Position numbers and translations under genes: made by a program. Of a stretch of 64,000 bases of DNA, positions 9,607 through 16,674 are shown one piece after another; the first letter of the stretch is position 1; each line of letters opens with the position of its first letter. Source of the DNA: Piscinibacter sp. (GTDB lineage: Bacteria; Pseudomonadota; Gammaproteobacteria; Burkholderiales; Burkholderiaceae_C); the NCBI GenBank assembly GCA_016706565.1, contig JADJJI010000007.1:221506-285505 (forward strand), written 5' to 3'. The notes beneath the pieces are model-generated. The model was not told where the DNA came from and made no database searches. It was given only the letters and a program-made list of their open reading frames with translations.

Positions 9607-10563
9607 ATGAGTCAAGGTATCAGCACTGCGCATTCGGTGGTCGAACCCACCGCCGCCTCCAAGCGCATCGCCATGGTCGTGGTGGTGCTCTACGCGTTCA
9701 TCACGCTGGTGCCACTGCTGTGGATCCTGCTGACCAGCATCAAGAGCCCGCCGGACTCGATCAGCTACCCACCCAAGGTGGTGTTCGAACCGTCGATCGA
9801 GGGCTACTGCAATCTCTTCACGACGCGCTCGCGCCAGACCGAGGAGTACATCGCGAGCCTGCCGCCGGCCGACAGCGCCTGCGAGGCGATCGCGCGCAAG
9901 AACAGCATGGTGGTGGTGAGCCGCTCGAACTACCTGCCGCGCTTCGCCAACTCGCTGATCATCGCGATCGGCTCGACCCTCCTGTCGGTGGGTCTGGGCG
10001 TGATGGCCGCCTACGCCTTCTCGCGCTTCAAGGTGCCGGGCAAGGACGACCTGATGTTCTTCATCCTGTCCACGCGCATGATGCCGCCCATCGCGGTGGC
10101 CATTCCGATCTACCTGATGTACCGCGAACTCGGCCTGTCGGACACCAAGCTCGGCATGATCCTGCTGTACAGCGCGGTGAACGTGTCGCTCGCGGTGTGG
10201 CTGCTCAAGGGCTTCATCGACGAGATCCCGCGCGAGTACGAGGAGGCGGCGATGGTCGACGGCTATACGCGGCTGCAGGCCTTCCGCAAGGTGGTGCTGC
10301 CGCAGGCGACCACCGGCATCGTGGCCACGGCGATCTTCTGCCTGATCTTCGCGTGGAACGAGTACGCCTTCGCGGTGCTGCTGACCAGCGGCGAGGCGCA
10401 GACGGCGCCGCCCTTCATCCCCATCATCATCGGCGAGGGCGGGCAGGACTGGCCGGCGGTGGCGGCGGGCACCATGCTGTTCCTGATTCCCATCCTCGTG
10501 TTCACCGTGCTGCTGCGCAAGCACCTGCTGCGCGGCATCACCTTCGGGGCGGTGCGCAAATGA
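9607..10563 (+). CDS. Sugar ABC transporter permease (MalG-type)
   Basis: A 318-residue permease with a canonical EAA loop (EEAAMVDGYTRLQAFRKVVLP). The extracytoplasmic segment between the first and second membrane spans (about residues 55-115) is longer than in most MalG relatives and contains two cysteines (GYCNLF and DSACEA). This extended loop may contact the binding protein. Its stop codon overlaps the start of the small membrane protein (ATGA), so translation is coupled. Confidence 0.9.
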   Translation: MSQGISTAHSVVEPTAASKRIAMVVVVLYAFITLVPLLWILLTSIKSPPDSISYPPKVVFEPSIEGYCNLFTTRSRQTEEYIASLPPADSACEAIARKNSMVVVSRSNYLPRFANSLIIAIGSTLLSVGLGVMAAYAFSRFKVPGKDDLMFFILSTRMMPPIAVAIPIYLMYRELGLSDTKLGMILLYSAVNVSLAVWLLKGFIDEIPREYEEAAMVDGYTRLQAFRKVVLPQATTGIVATAIFCLIFAWNEYAFAVLLTSGEAQTAPPFIPIIIGEGGQDWPAVAAGTMLFLIPILVFTVLLRKHLLRGITFGAVRK

Positions 10564-10748
10564 GCATCAAGTCCCGCTGGCCGAGATGGCTGCGCCGTGG
10601 CCCGCTGGAGATGGCGGCCTGCGTCGTCATCGCCTTGGGCATCTTCATGATGCTGCAGCCCTTCGCGCTGGTCCTGTTCACCTGGTCGTTCGTGACGACG
10701 CTCGCCGGCGTCGTCATGTTCACGATCGTCTCGAAATTCCCGGACTGA
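10560..10748 (+). CDS. Small two-span membrane protein of the ABC importer operon
   Basis: A 62-residue protein overlapping the upstream permease stop by ATGA and ending 2 bp before the first ATPase gene. A basic N-terminus (KSRWPRWLRRG) is followed by two hydrophobic stretches (about residues 18-36 and 39-57) joined by a short turn. The position recalls GlpU, the small membrane protein of the rhizobial GlpSTPQUV glycerol importer, which also has two ATPases. This sequence does not resemble the GlpU (DUF2160) sequence I remember. It may be an accessory subunit; the function is unknown. Confidence 0.75.
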   Translation: MSIKSRWPRWLRRGPLEMAACVVIALGIFMMLQPFALVLFTWSFVTTLAGVVMFTIVSKFPD

Positions 10749-10750
10749 CG

Positions 10751-11893
10751 ATGGCCGAGATCCGCGTCCAGAACCTGCACAAGGCGTTCGCCGAATTCAC
10801 CGCGGTGAAGGACTCGAGCTTCACCGTCAAGGACGGCGAGTTCTTCTGCCTGCTCGGCCCCTCGGGGTGCGGCAAGACGACCACGCTGCGCATGATCGCC
10901 GGGCTGGAGCTGCCGACCTCCGGGCAGATCTTCCTCGGCGACGAGGACGTGACCTTCAAGCGCGCCTCGCACCGCGACATCGCCTTCGTGTTCCAGCTTT
11001 TCGCGCTGTACCCGCACATGAACGTGCGGCGCAACATCGCCTTCCCGCTCGTCTCGCAAGGCGTGCCGCGTGCCGAGATCGCCGCCAAGGTGGCCGAGGC
11101 CGCGCGCGTGCTGCGCATCGAGCACCTGCTCGACAAGCCGGTGTCGGGCCTGTCCAGCGGCGACCGCCAGCGCGTGGCGCTGGGCCGGGCGATCGTGCGC
11201 CAGCCGATGGCCTTCATGATGGACGAACCTCTGGGCGCGCTCGACTCCGAATTCCGCGAGCTGATGTGCCAGGAGCTGCGCGGCCTGCACGACCGGCTCC
11301 AGGCCACCACGGTGTACGTCACGCACGATCAGCTCGAGGCAATGTCGATGGCCGACACCATCGCCATCATGAACCAGGGCGTGATCGAGCAGCTCGGCGC
11401 GCCGCAGGAGGTCTACGACCGGCCGGCCAGCGTGTTCGTGGCCGACTTCATCGGCTCGCCGTCGATGAACTTCCTGCCTTTCGAGGGCGGCTACACCGCC
11501 GGCGCGCGCCAGGTACGGCTGGGCGAGGCGCTGGTAGCCGCCCCCGAATTGCGTGAGGACGCCCCCGCGCAGAAGCTGCTCTACGGCGTGCGGCCGGAGC
11601 ACGTGCGCTTCAGTGCCGACTCGGCTGTGCGCGCCGAGGTGCTGGGCACCGAATACCTGGGCACCAGCCAGATCGTCACCTGCCAGACGAACCAGGGCAC
11701 GCTGCTGCGCGCCCGCGTCGGCACCGACGTGCCCGCGCAGCGCGGCGACCAGGTCGGGCTGGCCTTCGACGCCACGCAGGTGTCGCTGTTCGACGCCGCC
11801 TGCGGCCGCGCGCTGCGCACGGAACGCCACGAGGCGGCCTCGCCGACTCGCGCCTCGCGTTCGCAGGCCGTCGCCGGAGCCGCTCATGGCTGA
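10751..11893 (+). CDS. ABC transporter ATP-binding protein with degenerate signature motif
   Basis: A 380-residue ATPase of the MalK/UgpC group. Walker A is GPSGCGKTT, the Q-loop lies in FVFQLFALYPH, Walker B is MMDEP and the H-loop is VTHDQ. A C-terminal TOBE-type regulatory domain is present (YGVRPEHVRF). The signature motif reads LSSGDRQR instead of LSGGQ, so the ATP site it completes may be catalytically weak. The second ATPase downstream has an intact motif, so the two probably form a heterodimer with one consensus and one degenerate site. The C-terminus overlaps the next start by 8 bp. Confidence 0.92.
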   Translation: MAEIRVQNLHKAFAEFTAVKDSSFTVKDGEFFCLLGPSGCGKTTTLRMIAGLELPTSGQIFLGDEDVTFKRASHRDIAFVFQLFALYPHMNVRRNIAFPLVSQGVPRAEIAAKVAEAARVLRIEHLLDKPVSGLSSGDRQRVALGRAIVRQPMAFMMDEPLGALDSEFRELMCQELRGLHDRLQATTVYVTHDQLEAMSMADTIAIMNQGVIEQLGAPQEVYDRPASVFVADFIGSPSMNFLPFEGGYTAGARQVRLGEALVAAPELREDAPAQKLLYGVRPEHVRFSADSAVRAEVLGTEYLGTSQIVTCQTNQGTLLRARVGTDVPAQRGDQVGLAFDATQVSLFDAACGRALRTERHEAASPTRASRSQAVAGAAHG

Positions 11894-12929
11894 CCTGCTG
11901 CTCAAGGGCATCTCCAAGCGCTTCGGCGAGGTGCAGGCCATTGCCGACATGAACCTCGAGGTGGCCTCGGGCGAGTTCATCGTGCTGCTCGGCCCCAGCG
12001 GCGCGGGCAAGACGACCACGCTGCGGCTGGCCGCCGGGCTCGAGAAGCCCGACGCCGGCCAGGTGTTCATCGGCGGCCACGACATGACGGCGCTGGCGCC
12101 GGCGCTGCGCGACGTGACCTTCGTGTTCCAGCAGTATTCGCTGTACCCGCACCTGAACGTGTTCGACAACCTCGCCTTCCCGCTGCGTTCGCCGATGCGG
12201 CGCATCTCGGAAGACGAAGTGCGGCGCAAGGTCACCGAGGTGGCGAAGATGCTGCGCATCGACGACAAGCTGGCCAACCCGGCCACGAAGTTGTCCGGCG
12301 GGCAGATGCAGCGGGTGGCGATCGGCCGCGCGCTGGTGCGCGAGCCGGCCGTGACGCTGATGGACGAGCCGCTGTCCTCGCTCGACGCCAAGCTGCGCAA
12401 CGACCTGCGCCTCGAGCTCAAGCGCATCCAGCAGGACATGGGCGCCACGGTGCTGTACGTCACGCACGACCAGACCGAGGCGATGACGCTGGCCACGCGC
12501 ATCGGCGTGCTCGAGAAGGGCCGGCTGGTGCAGGTGGGCACGCCGCAGCAGATCTACCAGAACCCGGTGAGCGCCTACGTGGCCGCGCGCCTGGGGGCGC
12601 CGCGCATCAACCTGCTGCCGCGCAGCGCCGTCGGCACCCTGCCCGCGCCCGCCGCCGCCGCCACCGTGGGCGTGCGGCCCGACGGCACGCGCCTGGCGCC
12701 GGCCAACGGCCATGACCGCGGCCACGCGCAGGCGCTGGTGCGGCGTGTCGAGCACCTGGGCGACCAGACGCACGTGCACGTGGCGCTGGGCGGCGTGAGC
12801 AGCGACGTCGAACTCGTGACCCTGTGCGACGACACCACCGGGCTCGAGCCTGGCCGCGCGGTGTCGGTGGAGTTCCGCGCGCCGCTCTTTTTCGACGCTG
12901 CCGGTCAGCGCATCTCCGGAGTCTCATGA
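11886..12929 (+). CDS. ABC transporter ATP-binding protein, second subunit
   Basis: A 347-residue MalK-like ATPase with fully canonical motifs: Walker A GPSGAGKTT, Q-loop FVFQQYSLYPH, signature LSGGQMQR, Walker B LMDEPLSSLD and H-loop VTHDQT. The C-terminal TOBE region is about 50 residues shorter than in MalK. It overlaps the previous ATPase by 8 bp and the dhaL-like gene by 4 bp (ATGA), consistent with coordinated, stoichiometric translation. It likely pairs with the preceding ATPase under the two permeases. Confidence 0.92.
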   Translation: MADLLLKGISKRFGEVQAIADMNLEVASGEFIVLLGPSGAGKTTTLRLAAGLEKPDAGQVFIGGHDMTALAPALRDVTFVFQQYSLYPHLNVFDNLAFPLRSPMRRISEDEVRRKVTEVAKMLRIDDKLANPATKLSGGQMQRVAIGRALVREPAVTLMDEPLSSLDAKLRNDLRLELKRIQQDMGATVLYVTHDQTEAMTLATRIGVLEKGRLVQVGTPQQIYQNPVSAYVAARLGAPRINLLPRSAVGTLPAPAAAATVGVRPDGTRLAPANGHDRGHAQALVRRVEHLGDQTHVHVALGGVSSDVELVTLCDDTTGLEPGRAVSVEFRAPLFFDAAGQRISGVS

Positions 12930-13516
12930 TGGATCTGAAACGAAGCCTGCAGGCCTGCACGCAGGTGCTGGTCGACCACGTGGAGGAGCTCACCGAGCTG
13001 GACTCAGCCATCGGCGACGGCGACCACGGCCTGAACATGCGCCGCGGCGCGCTGGCCATCCAGGCCAAGATGGCCGAGCTGGAGACGAAGAGCCTGAACG
13101 ATGCGCTCAAGACCATGGGCATGACCTGCATGTCGACCGTGGGCGGATCGTCCGGACCGGTGTTCGGCACGCTGATGGTCACGCTCGGCAAGGAGCTGCC
13201 GGCGCAACCCGCGTCCGCCGACGTGGCGCGCGCGCTCGCGGCCGGCATCGCCGCGCTCTGCAAGCTGGGCAAGGTCGAAGTCGGCCAGAAGACGCTGCTC
13301 GATGTGCTGGACCCGGTACAGAAGGTGCTCGCCGCCGGCGGCGACGACCTGGTGGCACGCGTGCGGCAATGCGCGCTCGACAGCGCGCAGGCCACGGCGC
13401 AGATGGACGCCATCAAGGGCCGGGCATCCTTCCTCGGCGACCGTGCGCTCGGCCACGTGGACCCGGGCTCGCGCTCGATGGCCTTGATCATCTCCACCCT
13501 GTGTGACACGCTCTGA
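12926..13516 (+). CDS. dhaL: DhaL-type dihydroxyacetone kinase subunit (nucleotide-binding DAK2 domain)
   Basis: A 196-residue all-alpha DAK2 domain. The nucleotide/magnesium aspartates are in AIGDGDHGLNM (about residues 29-39), and VGGSSGPVFGT and GSRSM also match the family. The start could be the ATG at 12926 (overlapping the ATPase stop) or at 12929. In the PTS-linked system DhaL carries ADP and is recharged by DhaM; no DhaM is present here. The pair may instead use ATP directly, as two-domain DAK kinases and erythrulose kinases do. Phosphorylation of an imported C3-C4 ketose is inferred. Confidence 0.88.
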   Translation: MMDLKRSLQACTQVLVDHVEELTELDSAIGDGDHGLNMRRGALAIQAKMAELETKSLNDALKTMGMTCMSTVGGSSGPVFGTLMVTLGKELPAQPASADVARALAAGIAALCKLGKVEVGQKTLLDVLDPVQKVLAAGGDDLVARVRQCALDSAQATAQMDAIKGRASFLGDRALGHVDPGSRSMALIISTLCDTL

Positions 13517-13535
13517 ACTCCCGGCAGGAACCACC

Positions 13536-14525
13536 ATGAAGAAGCTCATCAACGACGTCGAGACCGTGCTGGCCGAGAGCCTGGACGGCTTCGCCGCGGC
13601 GCATGCCGACATCGTCACGCTCGGCGCCGAGCGGCAGTTCGTGCGCCGGCGCAACGTCAAGCCCGGCAAGGTGGCGTTGATCTCCGGCGGCGGCTCCGGC
13701 CACGAGCCGCTGCACGCCGGCTTCGTAGGCATGGGCATGCTCGACGCCGCCTGCCCCGGCCAGGTGTTCACCTCGCCCACGCCCGACCAGATGCTCGCCG
13801 CGGCGCAGTCGGTCGAGGCCGGCGCCGGCGTGCTGTTCATCGTCAAGAACTACTCCGGCGACATGATGAACTTCGAGATGGCCGCCGAGATGCTGGACCG
13901 CGAGAACGCCACCGTCATCGTCAACGACGACGTGGCCGTCGAGAACTCCACCTACACCACCGGCCGGCGCGGTGTCGCCGGTACGCTGATCGTCGAGAAG
14001 ATCGTCGGCGCCGCCGCCGAGCGCGGCTCGAAGCTCGCCGAGCTGAAGTCGCTGGGCGATGCGGTCAACAAGGCCACCGCCTCGATGGGCGTGGCGCTGA
14101 CCTCCTGCACGGTGCCGGCGGCCGGCAAACCGACCTTCCAGATCGGCATCGACGAGATGGAGATGGGCGTGGGCATTCACGGCGAGCCGGGTCGCCGCCG
14201 CGTCAAGCACACCACCGCCGACGAGATCGCCGAGGAGCTGACAGGCTCCATCCTCAAGGACCTGTCGCTCAAGCCGGGCCAGGAGGTGATCCTGCTCGTC
14301 AACGGCTTCGGCGGCACGCCGCTGCTCGAGCTCTACGTGATGGTTCATGCGGCGCGCAAGGTGCTGGCCGGCGCCGGCGTGAAGGTGGCGCGCTTCCTCA
14401 CCGGCTCCTACGTGACCTCGCTGGAGATGGCCGGCTGCTCGATCACCGTGAGCGCCGCCGACAGCGCCACGCTGGCGCTGTGGGACGCCCCGGTGCACAC
14501 TGCGGCCTTGCGCTGGGGCGTCTGA
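13536..14525 (+). CDS. dhaK: DhaK-type dihydroxyacetone kinase subunit (substrate-binding)
   Basis: A 329-residue DAK1 domain. The hallmark motif is SGGGSGHEP (about residues 50-58). The substrate-binding histidine, which forms a covalent hemiaminal in DhaK, corresponds to His215 in EMGVGIHGEPGR. Start chosen at the ATG at 13536, behind a GGCAGGAA site; an in-frame upstream ATG at 13503 would overlap dhaL. The order dhaL-dhaK is the reverse of the classic dhaKL operon. Located directly behind the importer genes, it probably phosphorylates the imported or oxidised substrate (dihydroxyacetone, erythrulose or similar). Confidence 0.9.
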   Translation: MKKLINDVETVLAESLDGFAAAHADIVTLGAERQFVRRRNVKPGKVALISGGGSGHEPLHAGFVGMGMLDAACPGQVFTSPTPDQMLAAAQSVEAGAGVLFIVKNYSGDMMNFEMAAEMLDRENATVIVNDDVAVENSTYTTGRRGVAGTLIVEKIVGAAAERGSKLAELKSLGDAVNKATASMGVALTSCTVPAAGKPTFQIGIDEMEMGVGIHGEPGRRRVKHTTADEIAEELTGSILKDLSLKPGQEVILLVNGFGGTPLLELYVMVHAARKVLAGAGVKVARFLTGSYVTSLEMAGCSITVSAADSATLALWDAPVHTAALRWGV

Positions 14526-14531
14526 CCCCCG

Positions 14532-14550
14532 GCACGCCAGCCCGGCGTGC
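14532..14550 (+). terminator. Stem-loop between dhaK and the amidohydrolase gene
   Basis: GCACGCC (14532-14538) and GGCGTGC (14544-14550) are exact complements around a 5-base loop. No U run follows, so this is more likely an attenuating or mRNA-stabilising hairpin than a full terminator. The next gene has its own strong ribosome site. Confidence 0.4.
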
Positions 14551-14574
14551 ACGACAACGCGAGGAGACGAGCCG

Positions 14575-15819
14575 ATGAAGACGCTGATCCGCAACTGCGT
14601 GGTCTGGGACGGCAGCGGCGCTGCGCCGTTCTCGGCCGAGGTGCTGGTCGAGGGCGAGCGCATCACCCGCGTCGCCAAGGGTGCCGCCGCGCTGCCGGTC
14701 GAGGGCGTGCAGGTCATCGATGCGCAGGGCATGACGCTGATGCCCGGCCTCGTCGAAGGCCACGCCCACCTGTCCTTCTGCGGCGCGCAGCGCAACACCG
14801 ACCTCGGCGACATCCCCCCCGAAGAACACACGATCGCGACGCTGCACAACGCGAAGACGCTGCTCGACGCGGGCTTCACCAGCGCCTACAGCGCGGCCAG
14901 CGCCAAGCTGCGGCTGGACGTGGTGGTGCGCAACGAGGTCGATTCGGGCCGCAGCCCCGGCCCGCGCATCCGCGCCGCGAGCCCGGAGATCACCGTCACC
15001 GGCGGCCTGGGCGACGAGAACCGCCTGCACATGCAACGCGACAGCTTCGGCATCGTCGCCGACGGGCCCGAGGCGATCGCCCGCGCGGTGCGCACCTGCA
15101 TCCGCGAAGGCGTCGACAACATCAAGCTGAACATCTCTGGCGACGACTTCGTGCCCGCCAAGGGCGGCATGACGGTGATGCGCGAGGAGGAGGTGCGTAT
15201 CGCCTGCGAGGTGGCACACGACTTCGGCCGCCGCGTGGCCTCGCACTCGCGTGCGTCCAATGCCGTCAAGCGAGCGGTGCAGTGCGGCGTCGACGTGATC
15301 TACCACTGCGAGATGGCCGACAGCGAGGCACTCGACCTGCTCGAGGCCGCGCGCGACCGCATCTTCGTCGGCCCGGCGATCGGGTTGATCCACAACACGC
15401 TCTACGAGGCCGAGGCCTTTGGCATCACGCGGGCGATGGCGCAGGACCTGGGCATGGAGCGCTGCCTTGAAAGTTCGCAGCGCACCTACGAGCAGATGCG
15501 CAAGCGCGGCATCCGCGTCGTCATCGGCGGCGACTACGGCTTCGCGTGGACGCCGCAGGGCACCAACGCGCGCGACATCGAGCACTTCGTCAAGCTGTTC
15601 GGGTACTCGCCGAGCGAGGCGCTGCAGTGCGCCACGCGCATCGGCGGCGAGTTGATGGGCCTGGACACAGGGCTGGTGCAGGAAGGCCGCCTGGCCGACC
15701 TGCTGCTGGTCGACGGCGACCCGCTGCGTGACGTGCGACTGCTTCAGGACAAGCAGCGCCTGTGCTTGATCATGAAGAACGGGGCGCTGCACAAGATCGC
15801 GCCCGCGCTGTCAAGGTAA
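14575..15819 (+). CDS. Amidohydrolase family protein (metal-dependent, imidazolonepropionase-like)
   Basis: A 414-residue metal-dependent hydrolase. Metal-ligand motifs are GHAHLS (HxH after the first strand), a Lys in NIKLNISG, His in ASHSRASN, His in VIYHCEM and Asp in IGGDYGFAWTP. The small N-terminal beta domain and C-terminal LLVDGDPLRDV are typical of dipeptidase/imidazolonepropionase-like members. A strong ribosome site (GAGGAG) precedes the ATG. It is the last gene of the importer/kinase run. A role such as lactone or amide hydrolysis of the imported compound is possible but unproven. Confidence 0.85.
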   Translation: MKTLIRNCVVWDGSGAAPFSAEVLVEGERITRVAKGAAALPVEGVQVIDAQGMTLMPGLVEGHAHLSFCGAQRNTDLGDIPPEEHTIATLHNAKTLLDAGFTSAYSAASAKLRLDVVVRNEVDSGRSPGPRIRAASPEITVTGGLGDENRLHMQRDSFGIVADGPEAIARAVRTCIREGVDNIKLNISGDDFVPAKGGMTVMREEEVRIACEVAHDFGRRVASHSRASNAVKRAVQCGVDVIYHCEMADSEALDLLEAARDRIFVGPAIGLIHNTLYEAEAFGITRAMAQDLGMERCLESSQRTYEQMRKRGIRVVIGGDYGFAWTPQGTNARDIEHFVKLFGYSPSEALQCATRIGGELMGLDTGLVQEGRLADLLLVDGDPLRDVRLLQDKQRLCLIMKNGALHKIAPALSR

Positions 15820-15835
15820 CAGCGGGCCGAAACCC

Positions 15836-15864
15836 TTCCATGGCGTGAAACTGTCGCGTAAACT
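15836..15864 (+). promoter_or_regulatory. Possible sigma-70 promoter of the 63-residue protein gene
   Basis: TTCCAT (15836-15841) and TAAACT (15859-15864) are separated by 17 bp. The -35 match is weak. Transcription from here would begin at about 15870, right at the start of the structured leader, which makes the assignment more attractive. Confidence 0.35.
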
Positions 15865-15867
15865 ACA

Positions 15868-15912
15868 GGTTGTTACAAGCTGGTCGCAGGGACTGCCGTA
15901 CCAGCAACAACC
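15868..15912 (+). promoter_or_regulatory. Strongly structured 5' leader in front of the 63-residue protein gene
   Basis: Three nested complementary pairs occur in order. GGTTGTT (15868-15874) pairs with AACAACC (15906-15912), GCTGGT (15879-15884) with ACCAGC (15900-15905), and GCAG (15886-15889) with CTGC (15893-15896). A 4-base bulge (ACAA) interrupts the left side. The structure ends just before the AGGAAGGGG ribosome site. It could be a regulatory leader or a stabilising 5' hairpin. It matches no riboswitch class I know. Confidence 0.5.
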
Positions 15913-15927
15913 CAGGAAGGGGACGCC

Positions 15928-16119
15928 ATGATCGACTCACTGCCCGTTCGCGAATACCAGGAATCGCGCATCGAAGACGAGCCCATCCTCGGGCCCGTGC
16001 TGGCCCTGCCCGATGGCCGCATCCAACAGCTGACCTGGCTGGAGCGCATCATGGTCGCGCTCCGCCTGACCAACGCGAAGCTGCTCGAGGCACGCTACTA
16101 CAAGCCGGTGCATTCCTGA
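15928..16119 (+). CDS. Small protein of unknown function, 63 residues
   Basis: The frame begins MIDSLPVREYQ and ends YYKPVHS, with a very strong ribosome site (AGGAAGGGG) at good spacing and a structured leader upstream. It has no signal peptide or membrane span. An acidic first half is followed by a predicted amphipathic helix (LTWLERIMVALRLTNAKLLEA). I do not recognise the family. The gene stands alone between the amidohydrolase and the convergent yfiB-like gene. Strong translation signals and unbiased composition support a real gene. Confidence 0.62.
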   Translation: MIDSLPVREYQESRIEDEPILGPVLALPDGRIQQLTWLERIMVALRLTNAKLLEARYYKPVHS

Positions 16120-16137
16120 GCCTGTCGCGGCCGACAG

Positions 16138-16158
16138 CCGCGCGGGCTCGCCGCGCGG
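16138..16158. terminator. GC hairpin between convergent genes
   Basis: CCGCGCGG occurs at 16138-16145 and again at 16151-16158, separated by 5 bases; the octamer is its own reverse complement, so the two pair. It lies exactly between the 63-residue gene and the convergent OmpA-like gene. There is no T run on either side, so its efficiency as a terminator is uncertain. Confidence 0.4.
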
Positions 16159-16665
16159 TCAGTCGGCTCGCACGGTGACGACGACGCGCCGATTCTGGGC
16201 GCGCCCCTCGGGGGTGGCGTTGTCGGCGATCGGTTTGTCGAAGCCGAGTCCGCGCCGTTCGATGCCCGCCGCATTCATGCCGGCCTGCATCAGGTGCTGA
16301 GCCACCGACTCGGCCCGGCGCAGCGACAACGCTTCATTGAACTTGGCCGAGCCGACGTTGTCGGTGTGCCCTTCGACGATGACGCGATCGACACCGACGC
16401 TGGTCAGGGTGTGCGCCACCTCGGCCAGCGCGGCGCGGCCTTCCTCCGACACCTCGTCGGCGTTCGATTCGAACAGCAGTTTCACGCCGAGCTTGAGCTC
16501 CCAGGCGTCGGCCGCGTGCGTGAATCCCAGCTTTCGCAGCGCCGCCACCTTCTGGGCCCGCGCATCGAGCGTGGGCGGCGGCGCGCTCTGGCAGCCAAGC
16601 AAGGCCATGACGACGCCGGCCATCAGCCATCGTACGGCCCAGACTTTCGGATGAAACTCTCTCAC
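16159..16665 (-). CDS. yfiB: OmpA-family peptidoglycan-binding lipoprotein, YfiB-like
   Basis: A 168-residue lipoprotein. A lipobox (ALLGC, Cys about 25) ends the signal sequence. The C-terminal OmpA domain carries VIVEGHTDNVGS and LSLRRAESVAQHL, the diaminopimelate-binding signature. The start is GTG at 16665, chosen because TAGGAG sits 6-7 bases upstream; that ribosome site overlaps the stop codon of the diguanylate cyclase gene, so translation is coupled. In Pseudomonas the third member of yfiRNB relieves YfiR inhibition of YfiN by sequestering YfiR at the outer membrane. The same order here supports the same role. Confidence 0.85.
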   Translation of the reverse strand: MREFHPKVWAVRWLMAGVVMALLGCQSAPPPTLDARAQKVAALRKLGFTHAADAWELKLGVKLLFESNADEVSEEGRAALAEVAHTLTSVGVDRVIVEGHTDNVGSAKFNEALSLRRAESVAQHLMQAGMNAAGIERRGLGFDKPIADNATPEGRAQNRRVVVTVRAD

Positions 16666-16674
16666 GTACGGCTC

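Noticed and set aside
10560-10748. Naming the small membrane protein glpU and the operon a glycerol importer
   Set aside because: Only the position agrees; the sequence does not resemble GlpU as I remember it, and no glycerol kinase or GlpD is nearby.
10538-12541. Long minus-strand frame opposite the two ATPase genes
   Set aside because: Antisense shadow of two convincing ABC ATPases; the composition is Ser/Arg/Ala-biased and no motif is present.
15868-15912. Known riboswitch in front of the 63-residue gene
   Set aside because: The nested stems do not match the conserved core of any class I can recall; kept only as a structured leader.
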